This document shows, in pieces, positions 1-11,221 of a stretch of DNA of 64,000 nucleotides (its first letter is position 1; every line of letters begins with the position of its first letter). The DNA is from Podospora pseudoanserina. Taxonomy: Eukaryota > Ascomycota > Sordariomycetes > Sordariales > Podosporaceae. The stretch spans positions 620,001 through 684,000 of the forward strand of contig NC_085921.1 in the NCBI RefSeq assembly GCF_035222485.1, in the 5' to 3' direction. The notes beneath the pieces are model-generated. The model saw nothing but the letters and a program-made list of their open reading frames with translations. It had not been told where the DNA came from and did not search any database. The position numbers and the translations under genes were made by a program.

Positions 1-1967
1 TCGGACACAACAGCCATGTCCGACTATGAAAGGAACACTTGTTTCGTTGACCATTTTGAGAAAACTAAGCAGCTAGCCATACATTCAGAGACCAACGGAT
101 GAAAGCACTCAGAAGCCGTCGTCCTTGATAATCAGCGATTCAGCATCATCCATGCCGTCTGGCAAAGATGGTGTGAGAGCCAGAGTTGAGCAAAACTAAA
201 GTTCAAGATCACCAACACAATATACTATGCTTCATGTTGTTGTTTGTGTCACGCTCTCTTCGCTATGGGCACCATATGCAGCATCTTGCATAGTGGGTAA
301 TAGATGGCGGAAATTACACACACCTATTGGACCTGCATCTGCCAACATGTCCAAGAGTTTGAAGCGGTAAGCGTCAATACATCCGGCATCGGACTGCACA
401 TTCCAGCGAGGTTTTTTTTTTTCTTCTTATCTTCTGGACGCGTGTTTGATAGACATGATCAACAGGTGGTGACAGCTTGATAGGAAAGATGACGTCGTCC
501 CGAACATCCGGATCGGGTCGCCGTGGCATCGCGGGACTCGGCCATCAACGGCGGATCATAGGGCCTGGGCAAACTTGGAACATGTGAAGGGAGCTCCACA
601 GTCAGTCGACTGATTGGGCCGGGTTCCTTCAGGGGGGCTGGAAGGAAAAGTTCCTGTTGTTGTCAAGGAGATGGGCATAACGGGGGCGGCCTTTTAATGA
701 AGCTTCAGGCCCCCATAAAACAATGGGGCCAATCGGCTGGGAGGGAGTCCAGAACAAACACGGCGTTTTCCAGAAATAGCCGGCGCATTTCCTGAACGAC
801 CGGGTCGAACCGTGATAAAAACGAAGTGATGATCTATCAATGCGAGCCACCAATTGACAAGTACGCAAAGAGGCAGCAATACGAGACCACCACAGATGAC
901 ATGTCGATATTTAGCGCCCGGTTGACCTGATTTGGCCGATGCTGGGTGGGGTGGTGGTGATGCGATGGAAGCGGTGAAAACCTGGGAAGAACGGCGGTTG
1001 ATCTGCCAGAACAACCATGCCCTGAATTCAGGCAGGATCTCGACGCGTTAGCCAGAGTGCGTGATCTTGCCGAGCACCGCTATCGCGCGCTAACATCATC
1101 GTTGTTGTCACTGATGAGATGGGATGGGATGGATGCAGCATGCAGCCAAGTGCAGGAAGGAGGTGTGGGTGGTGGTAGCGGCCCACCTGCAAGGTACGAA
1201 CCAAACAGTCGCCTGTGTGCCACCTCATCTGTTCATTTCCGCCGATAGCAAAGGTGCCATTTCCAGGCACGCCCAGAAGCCCCGAAAACACCGGCTTGAT
1301 ATGTATCGCTTCGTTTTGTTCTTGGAGAAGAGCCCCAGCATGTTCCTGGTCGCGAACACGTTCATGGAATATGGCCATGAGACGCGCTGCGAAGAGGCGC
1401 GGTGACGACGACTTGCATCGACGGCAAGCTGAAGAGAAACCTCTCATTAAACGGCTGAGAGAGGCCCAGGCGTAACAGGAAATTGGGCTGTTGCTGGCAC
1501 CTGCCACGATGTGCCATCCATTTCCGAAGAGGCAATTGACAGCCTCCCGTTGGCCGCCACCGCCTGGCCAAGGGTCCACACTCCCCTTTTCCACCCTACC
1601 CCTGGCAAACCCCCTGCTCGGCTGCTTGATTTGATCCATTTTCGGAGACACGCTATCACAGCGAGAGGATCCTGGATCCACTGGTTCGCCTGGCTCTCCT
1701 AGCAACCCCAAGGAAAAATCGGCTCTCTCTGGGGGGGCAGGCTGGGTTTCCCCGTCCATTTGGCGAGTATCGCTATATAACTCGTGTCCGCTCTCCAAAA
1801 TGGTCTCGTTTCCCTTTTCTCTCTTCACCCACTCGCTCTCTATCAGCCCTGACTTTTAAGTCAAGTACATTCGTTCTTCAACGACAGCGCCTTCACCACC
1901 AACTCACCATCCTCTCCAACGTACATACTTTCGAGTATATAATTTAATACCCGACAAATCAGTCAAA
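1..1967. other. Intergenic region and promoter of the CCG-6-like gene
   Basis: I find no supportable gene here. A 266-codon antisense frame (1028..1828) and several shorter frames lack domains and a protein-like composition. The last 200 bases look like a promoter and leader: a TATA-like TATATAA at 1774-1780, a CT-rich tract around 1810-1850, then an A/C-rich leader into the ATG at 1968. A second TATATAAT at 1936-1943 lies too close to the ATG to be the main TATA box. An ACGCGTTA at about 1042, which fits the APSES-type consensus, is over 900 bases upstream and may be chance. Confidence 0.5.
1774..1780 (+). promoter_or_regulatory. TATA-like element of the CCG-6-like gene
   Basis: TATATAA lies about 190 bases before the ATG at 1968 and is followed by a CT-rich stretch of the kind that often precedes transcription starts of highly expressed fungal genes. 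The assignment rests on position and composition only. Confidence 0.4.
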
Positions 1968-2586
1968 ATGAAGTTCTCCACTGCCGTCCTTGCCCTCGCC
2001 GCCGGCGCCAACGCCTTCAAGAACGTCACCTACACCACCGAGGTCGTCACTGCCATCACCACCTACTGCCCCGAGCCCACCACTGTCGAGTATGGCGGCA
2101 CCACCTACACCATCACTGAGGTACGATCTTCCATAGAGAGACGACCGGGAAAGAACCACTGGAGCTTTGTTTCAGAACTGGGACGCTTTCTGGGGAACAA
2201 CCGAGCTCGATCTCGATCCACCGGTTTCAGAACATCACCGCTAACTCAACCTCACAGGCCACCACTCTGACCATCACCGACTGCCCTTGCACTGTCAAGA
2301 AGCCTGTCACTACCATCTCGTCAGTGATCTGCCACGACTGGTGCGTCCCTAACATCGAATTGGGATTCGCCATTCCTGTTGAACGTCCAATGCTAACGTT
2401 TTCTCCAGTGCCCCTGTTTACCACAACAGCACCGTTGCCCCTGGCCCCACCACCACCCCCGTTGGCACCATCGGCCAGCCCGCCCCCACCCAGCCTCCTC
2501 TCGCCACTGCTGGTGCCGGCAAGGCTGCTGCCCTCTCCGGCGGTGCCCTCGCTGGTGTCCTCGGCTTCGTTGCCCTTGCCCTCTAA
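1968..2586 (+). CDS. ccg-6: Small secreted, probably GPI-anchored CCG-6-like wall protein
   Basis: Three exons (1968-2120, 2258-2340, 2409-2586) encode 137 residues. Both introns are GT-AG, with a CTAAC branch site at 2241 in the first and GCTAACG just before the acceptor of the second. The product has a signal peptide (residues 1 to about 16, ending near AGANA), a compact Cys-containing core with TTYCPEPTTVEYGGTTYTIT and TITDCPCTVKKPVTTISSVI, a Pro/Thr-rich linker, and a hydrophobic C-terminal tail (LSGGALAGVLGFVALAL) typical of a GPI-attachment signal. The core strongly resembles Neurospora clock-controlled protein 6 and related small cell-surface proteins. The biochemical role of the family is not established, so cell-surface location is inferred from the signals. 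Circadian control here is only by analogy; I saw no clear clock element. High C-ending codon use suggests strong expression. Confidence 0.85.
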
Positions 2587-5460
2587 GTTTTCTGCCTGTC
2601 ATGACCACATTTTACCCGCTGCGGCTCTCGGGGCTTTGAGAGCTGTCAAGCTCCGGCCCTGGGAAGACCGGCTAGTAATACTTAATCAAGTCTTTTCATG
2701 ATCTGGGATGGAACAAATTTTTTTTAAAAGGATACCAATGGCAATGATGTTTTAAGGGAATACAAAGGGGAAGTTCGAGGGGATCTAGGATCCCGGGAAA
2801 AGGATGATGGGATGTGATAGAGTTGGAATACCCTCATGATGTGGTTGTGCAAGGGAAACATTTCGCTCCTACGGAGGACGGTTGTCACCTTGCCAAGTTG
2901 TTGAGTCTTCATTTTTCTGGCGGGTGTTTTGGAGATTGGTTTACCCCCTTTCCCCGAGCACAGTCGAGGTTTCTTGAAGCTCACAGCATCTTTTTGGAAA
3001 AGTGTTTCGGATCTTACGGACCAAAATATCAACGCTTTTCAGCCTCGCCTCTTCTCTTCTGTGTTATTCTTTCCTACTTTCAATTGTGCTCTGCCTGTAC
3101 ATGCTTTTTCTATCAAGTTGTAAATGTTTGATGGGCACAATGATGGGTCTGCTGGGCGTGTTTATGGCTTCTGCTTTGAGGGAGAGGAGGGACACAACAA
3201 TATCTTTGTTTTCGTGGGTCATGTACATAGTTGTGTATCTTCTCTCTATTGCTCGAAGAGCTAGTTTTGGTCCGGTGGCCTATCCTTTGTACATTTCTCT
3301 CGGTTCCTCTTTTTTTTGTTGCATCTGTGACGGGAGTTTTATGAGATACCATTGATACCTGATGTTTCTACTCGTATTGACTTGATCGATTGACTGAGGT
3401 TGGAACCTGGCGAAAAGAGAGACACGGGATCCCGGATTGGGAGTTCAACTCGATGTTGTTTCATTTGATATTTTGTGAACTTCAAGGCAGGGAGAAAGCT
3501 GGTTATGCAGGGTGTCACTGTATGCAGCACTGAATCATGATTCGAATCGTGCATTTTTCGGAAACCCTTCCCGTGTTTTTTTTTTTTTTTTTTTTTTGTA
3601 TTTCCTTTTTCCCGCAGTTCCCGCCCCCGTGTTGCTGGAACCTGGATGCTGGGACGTGCCGGGTAAAGACATTGTGTTGGTGTTCCAGGTTCCCAATATC
3701 GCCTTTTCTTGCCCGCCGGATGGCCTCGGGGGTGCCAACCTTTCAAGACACAAAGTTCTCAATGGCGGTGACAGTGCAACGTTTCATCAACCATTGAGGT
3801 AGGTTTCGCTGAGAACTGCCAACAGAGAAAAGTCATTAATGACCAATTCAAGTCTCCGGTCCTGAACCAAGCAGTTGCAGTGCAGTGTGAAGTCCGAATC
3901 CTGTAATGCCACCATGATCAACCTCCACCGTTGAAGCTGTCGGCCGTTGACCGCTGCTACCTTGCCACGATTCTGTCGTTCTCAGAATAGGAATGATCAT
4001 CCCTCTTTTTATTCTAGAATCTCAATGCAGTTCATTACATTTCATAACCATAATCATATCGAAAGGTTTTCGTCTATTTCCATCGTCATGTTCCTTCCTA
4101 ATAAAAATCCCTAGAACAGCTCACCAGGGAAACAATCTCACTCTCTTCAAAAGAGCCGGCGGCACAGCCATCACCTCACCACATCACAACAGCAGTAACC
4201 AATGCAAACAATTCCCGCCTGACTCTGCATGAATTGATAGCGTGAGAGAAAAGACGAGATGAGCGTTCTTAGCGCCCAGACCGTCACGAACCAAGCAGAT
4301 TACGGATGATACGGAGTGAATTAGGAGATGATAATAGCTGCACGCCCTAATCTTAGGGGGGGTGTGGAAGAAGGAATGGTAAGCGAGATTTGATTGTTCT
4401 GTGCTCACGCACCAGGAGAAAGTCCGGGCACTTGGACTGTGCAGGTGAAGAGGGGAAATGGAAAAATGAAAATAATGAGAGATGATGGATTGGAGAGCAA
4501 AAGGTAAGGTTTGCGGTGCTTCGTAAGAGAGATAAGATATGATGACAGGAAGGTCGTTGATAAGACGGAAGAAAAGCCTCGGTTGGTTTTATGCAGTGCA
4601 TAAACTTCACACCAAACACATCCCAAACCACTGACTTTGGTGTAAGACAACTGGCTCTTTTCCCCGCCGTTATCAACCGCCAAACAGTTCAACGACTCTC
4701 TTAAACATGAAGAAAAGATCGCCCCCCCAAAACGGCAGCCATGATGATTCGGCGGCGTTGAACAAATTGCCAGTGATCATCGGGTGAGCCACTCGAAGCA
4801 CATGTTTTTTAAAGTTCAGACCGTCGGCCAGTGGCCAGCCAAGATTTCCTTCCCCATGGGGAACAACGGTCGAGAGCGGGTATCAAAACGCGGGGAAGCG
4901 GAGTCTTGACTTACACGATCCTCACATCATTCACGATCGAACAACAAAGCAACAAGTTCCATCTTTCCGTGAGATCCAAGGCACTCGGTATTGTCGAGAA
5001 AGTTATCTGGTGATTTTAGCAATGCCATGTAGTTAGGTTGGGTAGCACCAGCTTAGAAAAGGGACAGGGCGACCAATGGTTCATCGCCTATAGTTGGGGT
5101 CCATTGATTGCCCCGCGCGGCCGATCCCCTTCCCCGGGAGGAAGGGCACGATAGAGGTTGGGAACTGCATGGCACCTTCATTGTTCGGGAGTCGGGGCAA
5201 CGGATTATATGCGGGGGAGAACGTGCAGCACCGCGGTTACAACTCTCTTACCTTCACCACCAGCTTTTGGATATAGAGTTCTTCCATCATATATTTCTAT
5301 ATCATCATATGTTTCAACATACTTTTACATTTTTATTGTACCACTACTTGTATTTGTGCTCCTCCGATATTTGGTATCTTGTTCCTGTCACCTGTGACAT
5401 CATCTCATCACACCGCCGACCTCACTCGCCTCGCTCCATCTCAGTATCAAGACAACAAAA
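2587..5460. other. Intergenic region without a supportable gene
   Basis: This holds the 3' flank of the CCG-6-like gene and the promoter of the acyl-CoA synthetase gene. Short frames on both strands show no domains. Notable are a 22-base T run (3576-3597) and A+T-rich promoter-like sequence at about 5270-5400, followed by a CT/CA-rich leader directly before the ATG at 5461. Confidence 0.5.
3576..3597. repeat. 22-base T homopolymer
   Basis: Uninterrupted T run in intergenic DNA; its length is likely to vary between strains and between sequencing methods. Confidence 0.9.
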
Positions 5461-7729
5461 ATGACCAAAGACCACCCCCAAAACCACACCCAAACACACT
5501 CCCTCACCTCCCCCGAAACCTTCTGGTCTCACCAAGCCGATCAACTTCATTGGCACAAGAAACCCGCCACCGTCCTCCAAAAGACAATCAAACAACTCCC
5601 TTCTGGTATCTCTCACGACCACTGGGCCTGGTTCCCTGACGGCGAGATCTCCACATGCTACAACTGCATCGATCGTCACGTCCTTGCTGGCAGGGGGGAT
5701 GCTCCTGCCATCTTGTATGACAGCCCGGTCACGAACAAGAAGGAGACATACACCTATGCCAGGTTACTCGACGAGGTGGAGATCTTTGCGGGTGTGCTGA
5801 GAGAGGAGGGGGTGAAGAAGGGGGATGTGGTGCTTGTTTATAGTAAGTATCCAATTCTCTCTTTCGAGGGCAGGATTGATGTTGACAAAGACTGTAGTGC
5901 CCATGATACCCGCTGCCCTGATCGGGATTCTAGCTATCAATCGTCTTGGTGCGATCCATGCCGTTGTGTTTGGCGGTTTTGCTTCTGGGGCACTGGCCCA
6001 AAGAATTGAGGCTTCGAAGCCGGTTGCTATCCTGACTGCTTCTTGCGGGATAGAGGGGAATAAGGGGCCGATTGGGTACCAGGGTTTTGTGGAGGAGGCG
6101 ATGAAGATTTCGAGTTGGAGGCCGCCAAAGACTATTATTTGGTAAGTCTCAAGTCGGACTCTGGCATTTCACAGCTGACAATAACACAGGCAAAGAGACG
6201 AGCTGCCATGGCGACCCATTGATAGAGCGAATGGCCAACGAAAATGGCAGGCCCTGGTCAAGAGCTGCCGTGCTAGAGGTTGGCGAGCGGCGTGTGTTCC
6301 TGTCAAGTCGACAGATGGCGTCTACATCATCTACACCAGTGGCACGACGGGTCTGCCAAAGGGTGTGCTGAGAGAAGCTGGCGGCCATGCCGTCGGTCTG
6401 CACCTGATGATCTCGTATCTCTTTGGTGTCCATGGTCCTGGTGATGTGGTATGTACTCTGTGTCTTTGACATCCTTCATGGCTTACTGACACGCATCAGA
6501 TGGGATGCTACAGCGATATTGGCTGGGTCGTCTCTCACAGCTATACTTTATACGGCCCCCTCTTGACCGGCGCTGCAACCGTCTTATATGAGGGCAAGCC
6601 AGTCGGCACCCCTGATGCTTCGGCCTTCTGGCGTCTGGCCGAAGAGTACAAGATCAACACCATGTTCACTGCCCCCACGGCCCTCCGCGCAATCCGCAAA
6701 GAAGATCCGGATAACATCCATTTCTCTCGCGTTGGTGAGCGCGGAGGTCTCAGGAACCTTCGAGCACTATTCCTGGCCGGCGAAAGATCAGAACCATCCA
6801 TCATCACCATGTATCAGGACCTGCTAGCCAAACATGCTGCACCTGGCGCACTGGTGATCGACAACTGGTGGTCATCCGAATCCGGCTCCCCCATCTCGGG
6901 CATCGCTCTCGTGCCCCATGCAGGTCATGACAGAACCAACCCCACCTCCTCTGCCTCACACCCACCGCTGAAGATAAAACCTGGTTCGGCAGGCAAAGCT
7001 ATGCCTGGATTTGATGTCCGCGTCGTGTCTGACTCTGGTGAACCTCTATCACCAAACACCATGGGCAATATTGTTCTAGGCCTCCCACTTGCCCCTACTG
7101 CTTTCAGGACACTGTGGGGAGATGAGGAAAGGTTCTACAAGGGTTACCTCAAACGCTTCGATGGGAAGTACATCGACACCGGTGACGCAGGTGTCATTGA
7201 TGAGGATGGCTACATCCATATCATGGCACGCTCAGACGACATCATCAATGTGGCTGCTCATCGGTTGTCCACTGGCCAACTGGAGCAAGCTATCACCACC
7301 CACCCTGACGTCACGGAAGCATGTGTGGTTGGCATCCCTGACGCACTGAAGGGGCAGATGCCGTTTGCTTTCATCAGCACTTCCCACGGAGCGGCAACTA
7401 CAAAAGAGAAGAAGGAGAAACTGTTTCAGGAGATACAGACCCTGGTCAGGAAGCAAGTGGGTGCTATTGCGAGTTTGGGGGGGATGATTGAGGGTAAGGG
7501 GATGATTCCCAAGACGAGGTCAGGGAAGACGCTGAGGAGGGTGTTGAAGGAGTTATTGGAGAATGCGGTGCATGGGGAGGTGGACAAGGAGTTGAATGTT
7601 CCCAGTACGGTGGAGGATATGGGGGTTGTGGAGGTGGCTAGGGGGAAGGTGAGGGAGTACTTTGTGGAGTTGGAGAGGAAGGGGAAGTGGCATGCGAGCA
7701 TTGAGGGGAGGGAGAAGGCGAAGCTTTAA
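5461..7729 (+). CDS. Short-chain acyl-CoA (propionyl-CoA) synthetase, ACSS3/PrpE-like
   Basis: Four exons (5461-5842, 5898-6141, 6190-6448, 6500-7729) join in frame to 704 residues; the three introns of 48-55 nt have canonical GTAAGT/GTATGT donors. It is an AMP-forming acyl-CoA ligase: ACS N-terminal region, phosphate-binding loop YTSGTTGLPKG, the GWVVSHSYTLYGPLL and TAPTALRAIRKEDP segments, the DNWWSSESG A5 region, and YIDTGDAG...MARSDDIINVAAHR hinge region. The adenylation lysine is in PKTRSGKTLRR near the C-terminus. The family activates propionate or acetate to the CoA thioester with ATP. The sequence resembles the ACSS3/PrpE branch more than canonical fungal acetyl-CoA synthetase (facA), so propionate is the likelier substrate. 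I see no clear peroxisomal signal (C-terminus EKAKL is a weak PTS1 variant at best). Sense-strand composition changes from C-rich to strongly G-rich over the last 300 bases. Confidence 0.9.
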
Positions 7730-8380
7730 GGGAGTATCCTGCGGTGAGGATCGGTGTGATGATGAGAGTGGAGAGTGATGTTATGATATTTACCACGAGG
7801 CATGTTAGGCACTTTGTTGAAAATATAGTGGAGTTCCAAGCTGTGAGGGCCACGGTCCTTGGTCGTCATCCACTGACTCTCCTTCTTCATCAATCTGCTA
7901 GTAAGCCACCTCCACCAGCGCAATTACAAGACGTTAAGGCAGAGCCCTAATTAACTTCATCCGGACAGCTCGCAAATCAAAGTTATAATCTAAATTTACT
8001 CAATCTTTTATATCCTCAACATCACGGGTTCAGAAATACCCTGTTTTCACCAAGGGACAGGAATACCGCGCCCGCGCGTATCTGACCATACCTTCAGTAA
8101 GGGAGCGGTACTTAAGATCCATCGACATCTACCACCGGGACCGTTTGGTATGGTGAACAATGTTGGCTACAAACTTCCGGAGAAGAGACGCGTGTGGAGG
8201 GCGAGGATAAAAAAGGTCATGATGCAGTGAGCGAAAGCTAGGAATGTAGGACTTGATATTGCCTTTGTATAAGTGCACTATCTCAACTTTTAAGGGGCAT
8301 GACGGGATGTTATAAATACGATATTGCACACTATAATGTAGAATGTAAGGTCGTGAAAGATAGTAATAACTACTCTGGGC

Positions 8381-8569
8381 TATCTTGAAATGCCTTTTGA
8401 CTCTTTTGAATTGTCTCTTGACTATATTTGTAGGGATAGTAGCAATTTTTGGAGGCCTATAGACCATCAAAGATGGTCTATAAAGTATCTTTGAAGGTCT
8501 GTAGAGTATCTTTGAAGGCCCATGGATTGCCTTTTAGGGCCTGTCAGGGGCTGTTGTTAAAGATGGTAA
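8381..8569. repeat. Degenerate 21-bp minisatellite, about nine units
   Basis: Written in steps of 21 from 8381, successive units start TATCTTGAAATGCC, TCTTTTGAATTGTC, TATATTTGTAGGGA, AATTTTTGGAGGCC, CATCAAAGATGGTC, TATCTTTGAAGGTC, TATCTTTGAAGGCC and TGCCTTTTAGGGCC. Two neighbouring units (8486 and 8507) share their first 13 bases and the rest are diverged. A consensus is roughly TATCTTTGAAGGTCTATAGAC. As the period is a multiple of three, the plus frame gives a heptapeptide series (VYKVSLK, VCRVSLK, AHGLPFR), but there is no sign of a gene. Confidence 0.75.
8458..8482. repeat. Perfect 11-bp inverted repeat with AAA loop
   Basis: TATAGACCATC, then AAA, then GATGGTCTATA: eleven paired bases around a three-base loop, inside the 21-bp minisatellite. 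It may arise from head-to-head similarity within the repeat consensus or could form a hairpin. Confidence 0.85.
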
Positions 8570-8872
8570 TCACCATTCTTTTATCATCAACGCCTACCTT
8601 AATAACACTTACGTCTCTCACTTTAGGTATGTGGCCACTGGTAAGGTTAACATCACACGGCTACACCAGGGGCCAGCCATACCCCTTCTCTGGAGGGGGT
8701 TTCACCAAAGTCACACTCCAAGTCGTTCCTCGCCGTTTCTTTTCAACCACCGGCAGGCAACCTACCTCACTACCTACAAGTCAACCGTCACCAGTCAAAG
8801 GCTAACCACCAGTCAAGCAGGTAAGTAACAAAGCTGTGCACCAGATTTTGCCTTTCATCTCGATATTGTCAG

Positions 8873-8874
<2 letters not shown>

Positions 8875-8923
<49 letters not shown>
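8875..8923. repeat. (CA)n microsatellite
   Basis: About 24 uninterrupted CA dinucleotides, followed by an imperfect CA-rich tail to about 8938. Confidence 0.95.
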
Positions 8924-8926
<3 letters not shown>

Positions 8927-9351
8927 CACAAACACACAAGATCTTGGCACACTTCCAGCGACAGTAGCCACCACAGTCCCTCATCCGGACGACGGACAAA
9001 ACAGCAGCAGTAGCACGCTTGTGACTTTGGGGCGAGGTAGCATTTTTGCACTTCTTTTTCGGCCCGGATCTGCGTTGTGCTACACCCAGCGTCTAGATCT
9101 CGGAAGCCCCCAGTGTGTATGTGTGCGCGTGTGTTCATGTCCACGTTTCGCGCGCGTCATCGATGCGGGTGGGTGGTATGTCAATCTTGAAGAAAATCAT
9201 GATCTGACTTGTTATTATTTTAGAGAGAAAAAAATATCAACAATAGTTTGAGAAAATGGTTGGGCATCAAGACACGCCGCGGGAAGCCGCGCCTTTCTCC
9301 CCGGGCTGTTCCCTGCAGACAAGACAGGAGGGAAGAGAATCAAAACTTGAT

Positions 9352-9371
9352 ATGTGTGTGTGTGTGTGTGT
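9352..9371. repeat. (TG)n microsatellite
   Basis: About ten TG dinucleotides in intergenic DNA. Confidence 0.9.
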
Positions 9372-11221
9372 TCAAGTCCACGGCGTCTACCTATATCACC
9401 ACGCTAGTCTTGCTCAACAAGCTGCTAATGCATGATCTACCTGACCACGCATACACACAGGAAACTGCACAGTGGTGTTCCCGGTGGCGGCAGTGGAGGG
9501 TGTGTATGTGTGTGTGCGAGAGAGAGAGAGAGGTGTCTAGTACGGTGGTATGACAGCCAGACCACCAGATGGGAGTTACACCAAAGGGACGGATCATGTC
9601 CGGGAATGGGGGGCGGGGAGTCTGGACTCGAGAAGCAAAGCAAAACACCTCTCTGCTTTTTGCTCAGCTAATCCTCTTTTGTCTTTTTTTTTTTCACCAA
9701 GTCTTGTCATAGTAGTAGCTGAGAGCTGTCTAGTACACACACACCCCTATTCCTACCCCTATGATCTCTTCCACCTGCCCCCGCCCAAAGAGAAAATTGG
9801 CCACCCGGACACCCGACTCGATATTAAACTCGTCTTTTTACCGCCCCGAAACCACGTAAGATCCACCCCCTTTTCCTCCTCCAATCCCCCCATCACGAGG
9901 CTTGGCGCCGCTGGTGGAAGGGAGAAACCGACGAGTTCGTTTTGTACGACACGGGGCAAAGAACCTGGCGATGATGGACCGATAATCTACCAATCCTTGT
10001 AACACCAAACCCTTATCTCAGCAAAAAGAACTTCATTGGAAGAGATCGATCCTGCGGAAGGGAGGTGAGGGTGGGGGGGAGGGCAAAGAAACACTGGTTT
10101 GGTCAAACAGGAAAGAAAGAGATACACAGAAGTGACGGACGGGTATACGGTGGTGGTAAAAAGAAGCTAGGAAATCGAGTGAGACATTCCACACCACTCC
10201 GTATACACAGTGACACACGGTAAGAAGAAAAGAAAAAAGAAAAAGGTGGCTTGTGATGAGACAGCCCGTTGTTCCGTTTTCTCCGACGATTTCTTCTTCT
10301 GGAGGCTTTTCTGATGGTGGTAAAACGGACACAAGGCGCTGTCCGACAGATGGATTTGTTTCGGTGTTCTTTTCCTTCCATCGTGTGCCCTTTGTGTGCG
10401 AGATCTGAGAACAAAAAGAACGGGACATCGGGACACAGAGGTGACGTGAGAGACTGGCTGGTTATGGAGATAGCCGGTGTACTAAATAGACATTTACGTG
10501 GCCTTTGATCGAGAGCTGTTCAACAAGGCCACTTCTAAAGTTGAAAATGCAAAAACTGCCAAAAGCAATGCTGTCAATGGTAAGTATTTTCAACAATTAA
10601 ACCGCCCTATAACCACACACATCCCACCCAGCCAGCATCTGACATCCTTCCTGACCCAGCATCCATCCTCCCCATATCGCCATCCAAGTCATGCGTCACA
10701 CACACACACACTCACATACACAAAAAAAAAACCCCCCCACAAACACACGCCCCAAAAATATGCCCTTCCCCCGAATGACGACCACTGTTGTTGGCGCCTC
10801 ACTCCCTTTCCGCCTCGTCCCACCATAACTTAATATATCCACGGCGAACATGTCCCTCCCCAATTCCTACACTTTCCCCAACCCAAAGTCTAGCTAGCGC
10901 GTGAGTGGCAGCGCAAAAGCAAAACAAGCGCGCCCGCGCGCCACCCCACCGGCCCTTCTCGACGGGGCTCGCAACGGGTAACTGCACCCTCACAGCACAG
11001 AGAGAGAAAAGAGCTGGCCACCGGTGGGGTGGTGAGCTAAGAAATCTGCATGTTTCCGTTGGGTAGACACAGTAGTCTGGGGGAGGAGCCAAGTACTGTG
11101 CTCTTGGAGTTGCCACTTCACATCTTCAGCCAGCCGACCGCCATTCGGGGTTCCCCAGCCCTTCCTCTTAGGATTCCGTCGGCTCGGGGCTGTATGGGTC
11201 GTAGTTCCAGAAGGAAAGCAG

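Larger units (their letters stand above)
7730..11221. other. Intergenic region with minisatellite and microsatellites
   Basis: No gene can be supported. The A+T-rich part (about 7950-8620) carries a degenerate 21-bp tandem repeat. Further on are a (CA)n tract (8875-8923), a (TG)n tract (9352-9371) and purine-rich runs around 9520. A short open segment at 10486-10578 reads like protein (FNKATSKVENAKTAKSNAVN) and ends at a perfect GTAAGT donor, but no partner exon was found. Confidence 0.5.

Noticed and set aside
1028-1828. 266-codon minus-strand frame upstream of the CCG-6-like gene
   Set aside because: No domain, mixed composition, no supporting introns, and it would lie across the promoter of a clear gene.
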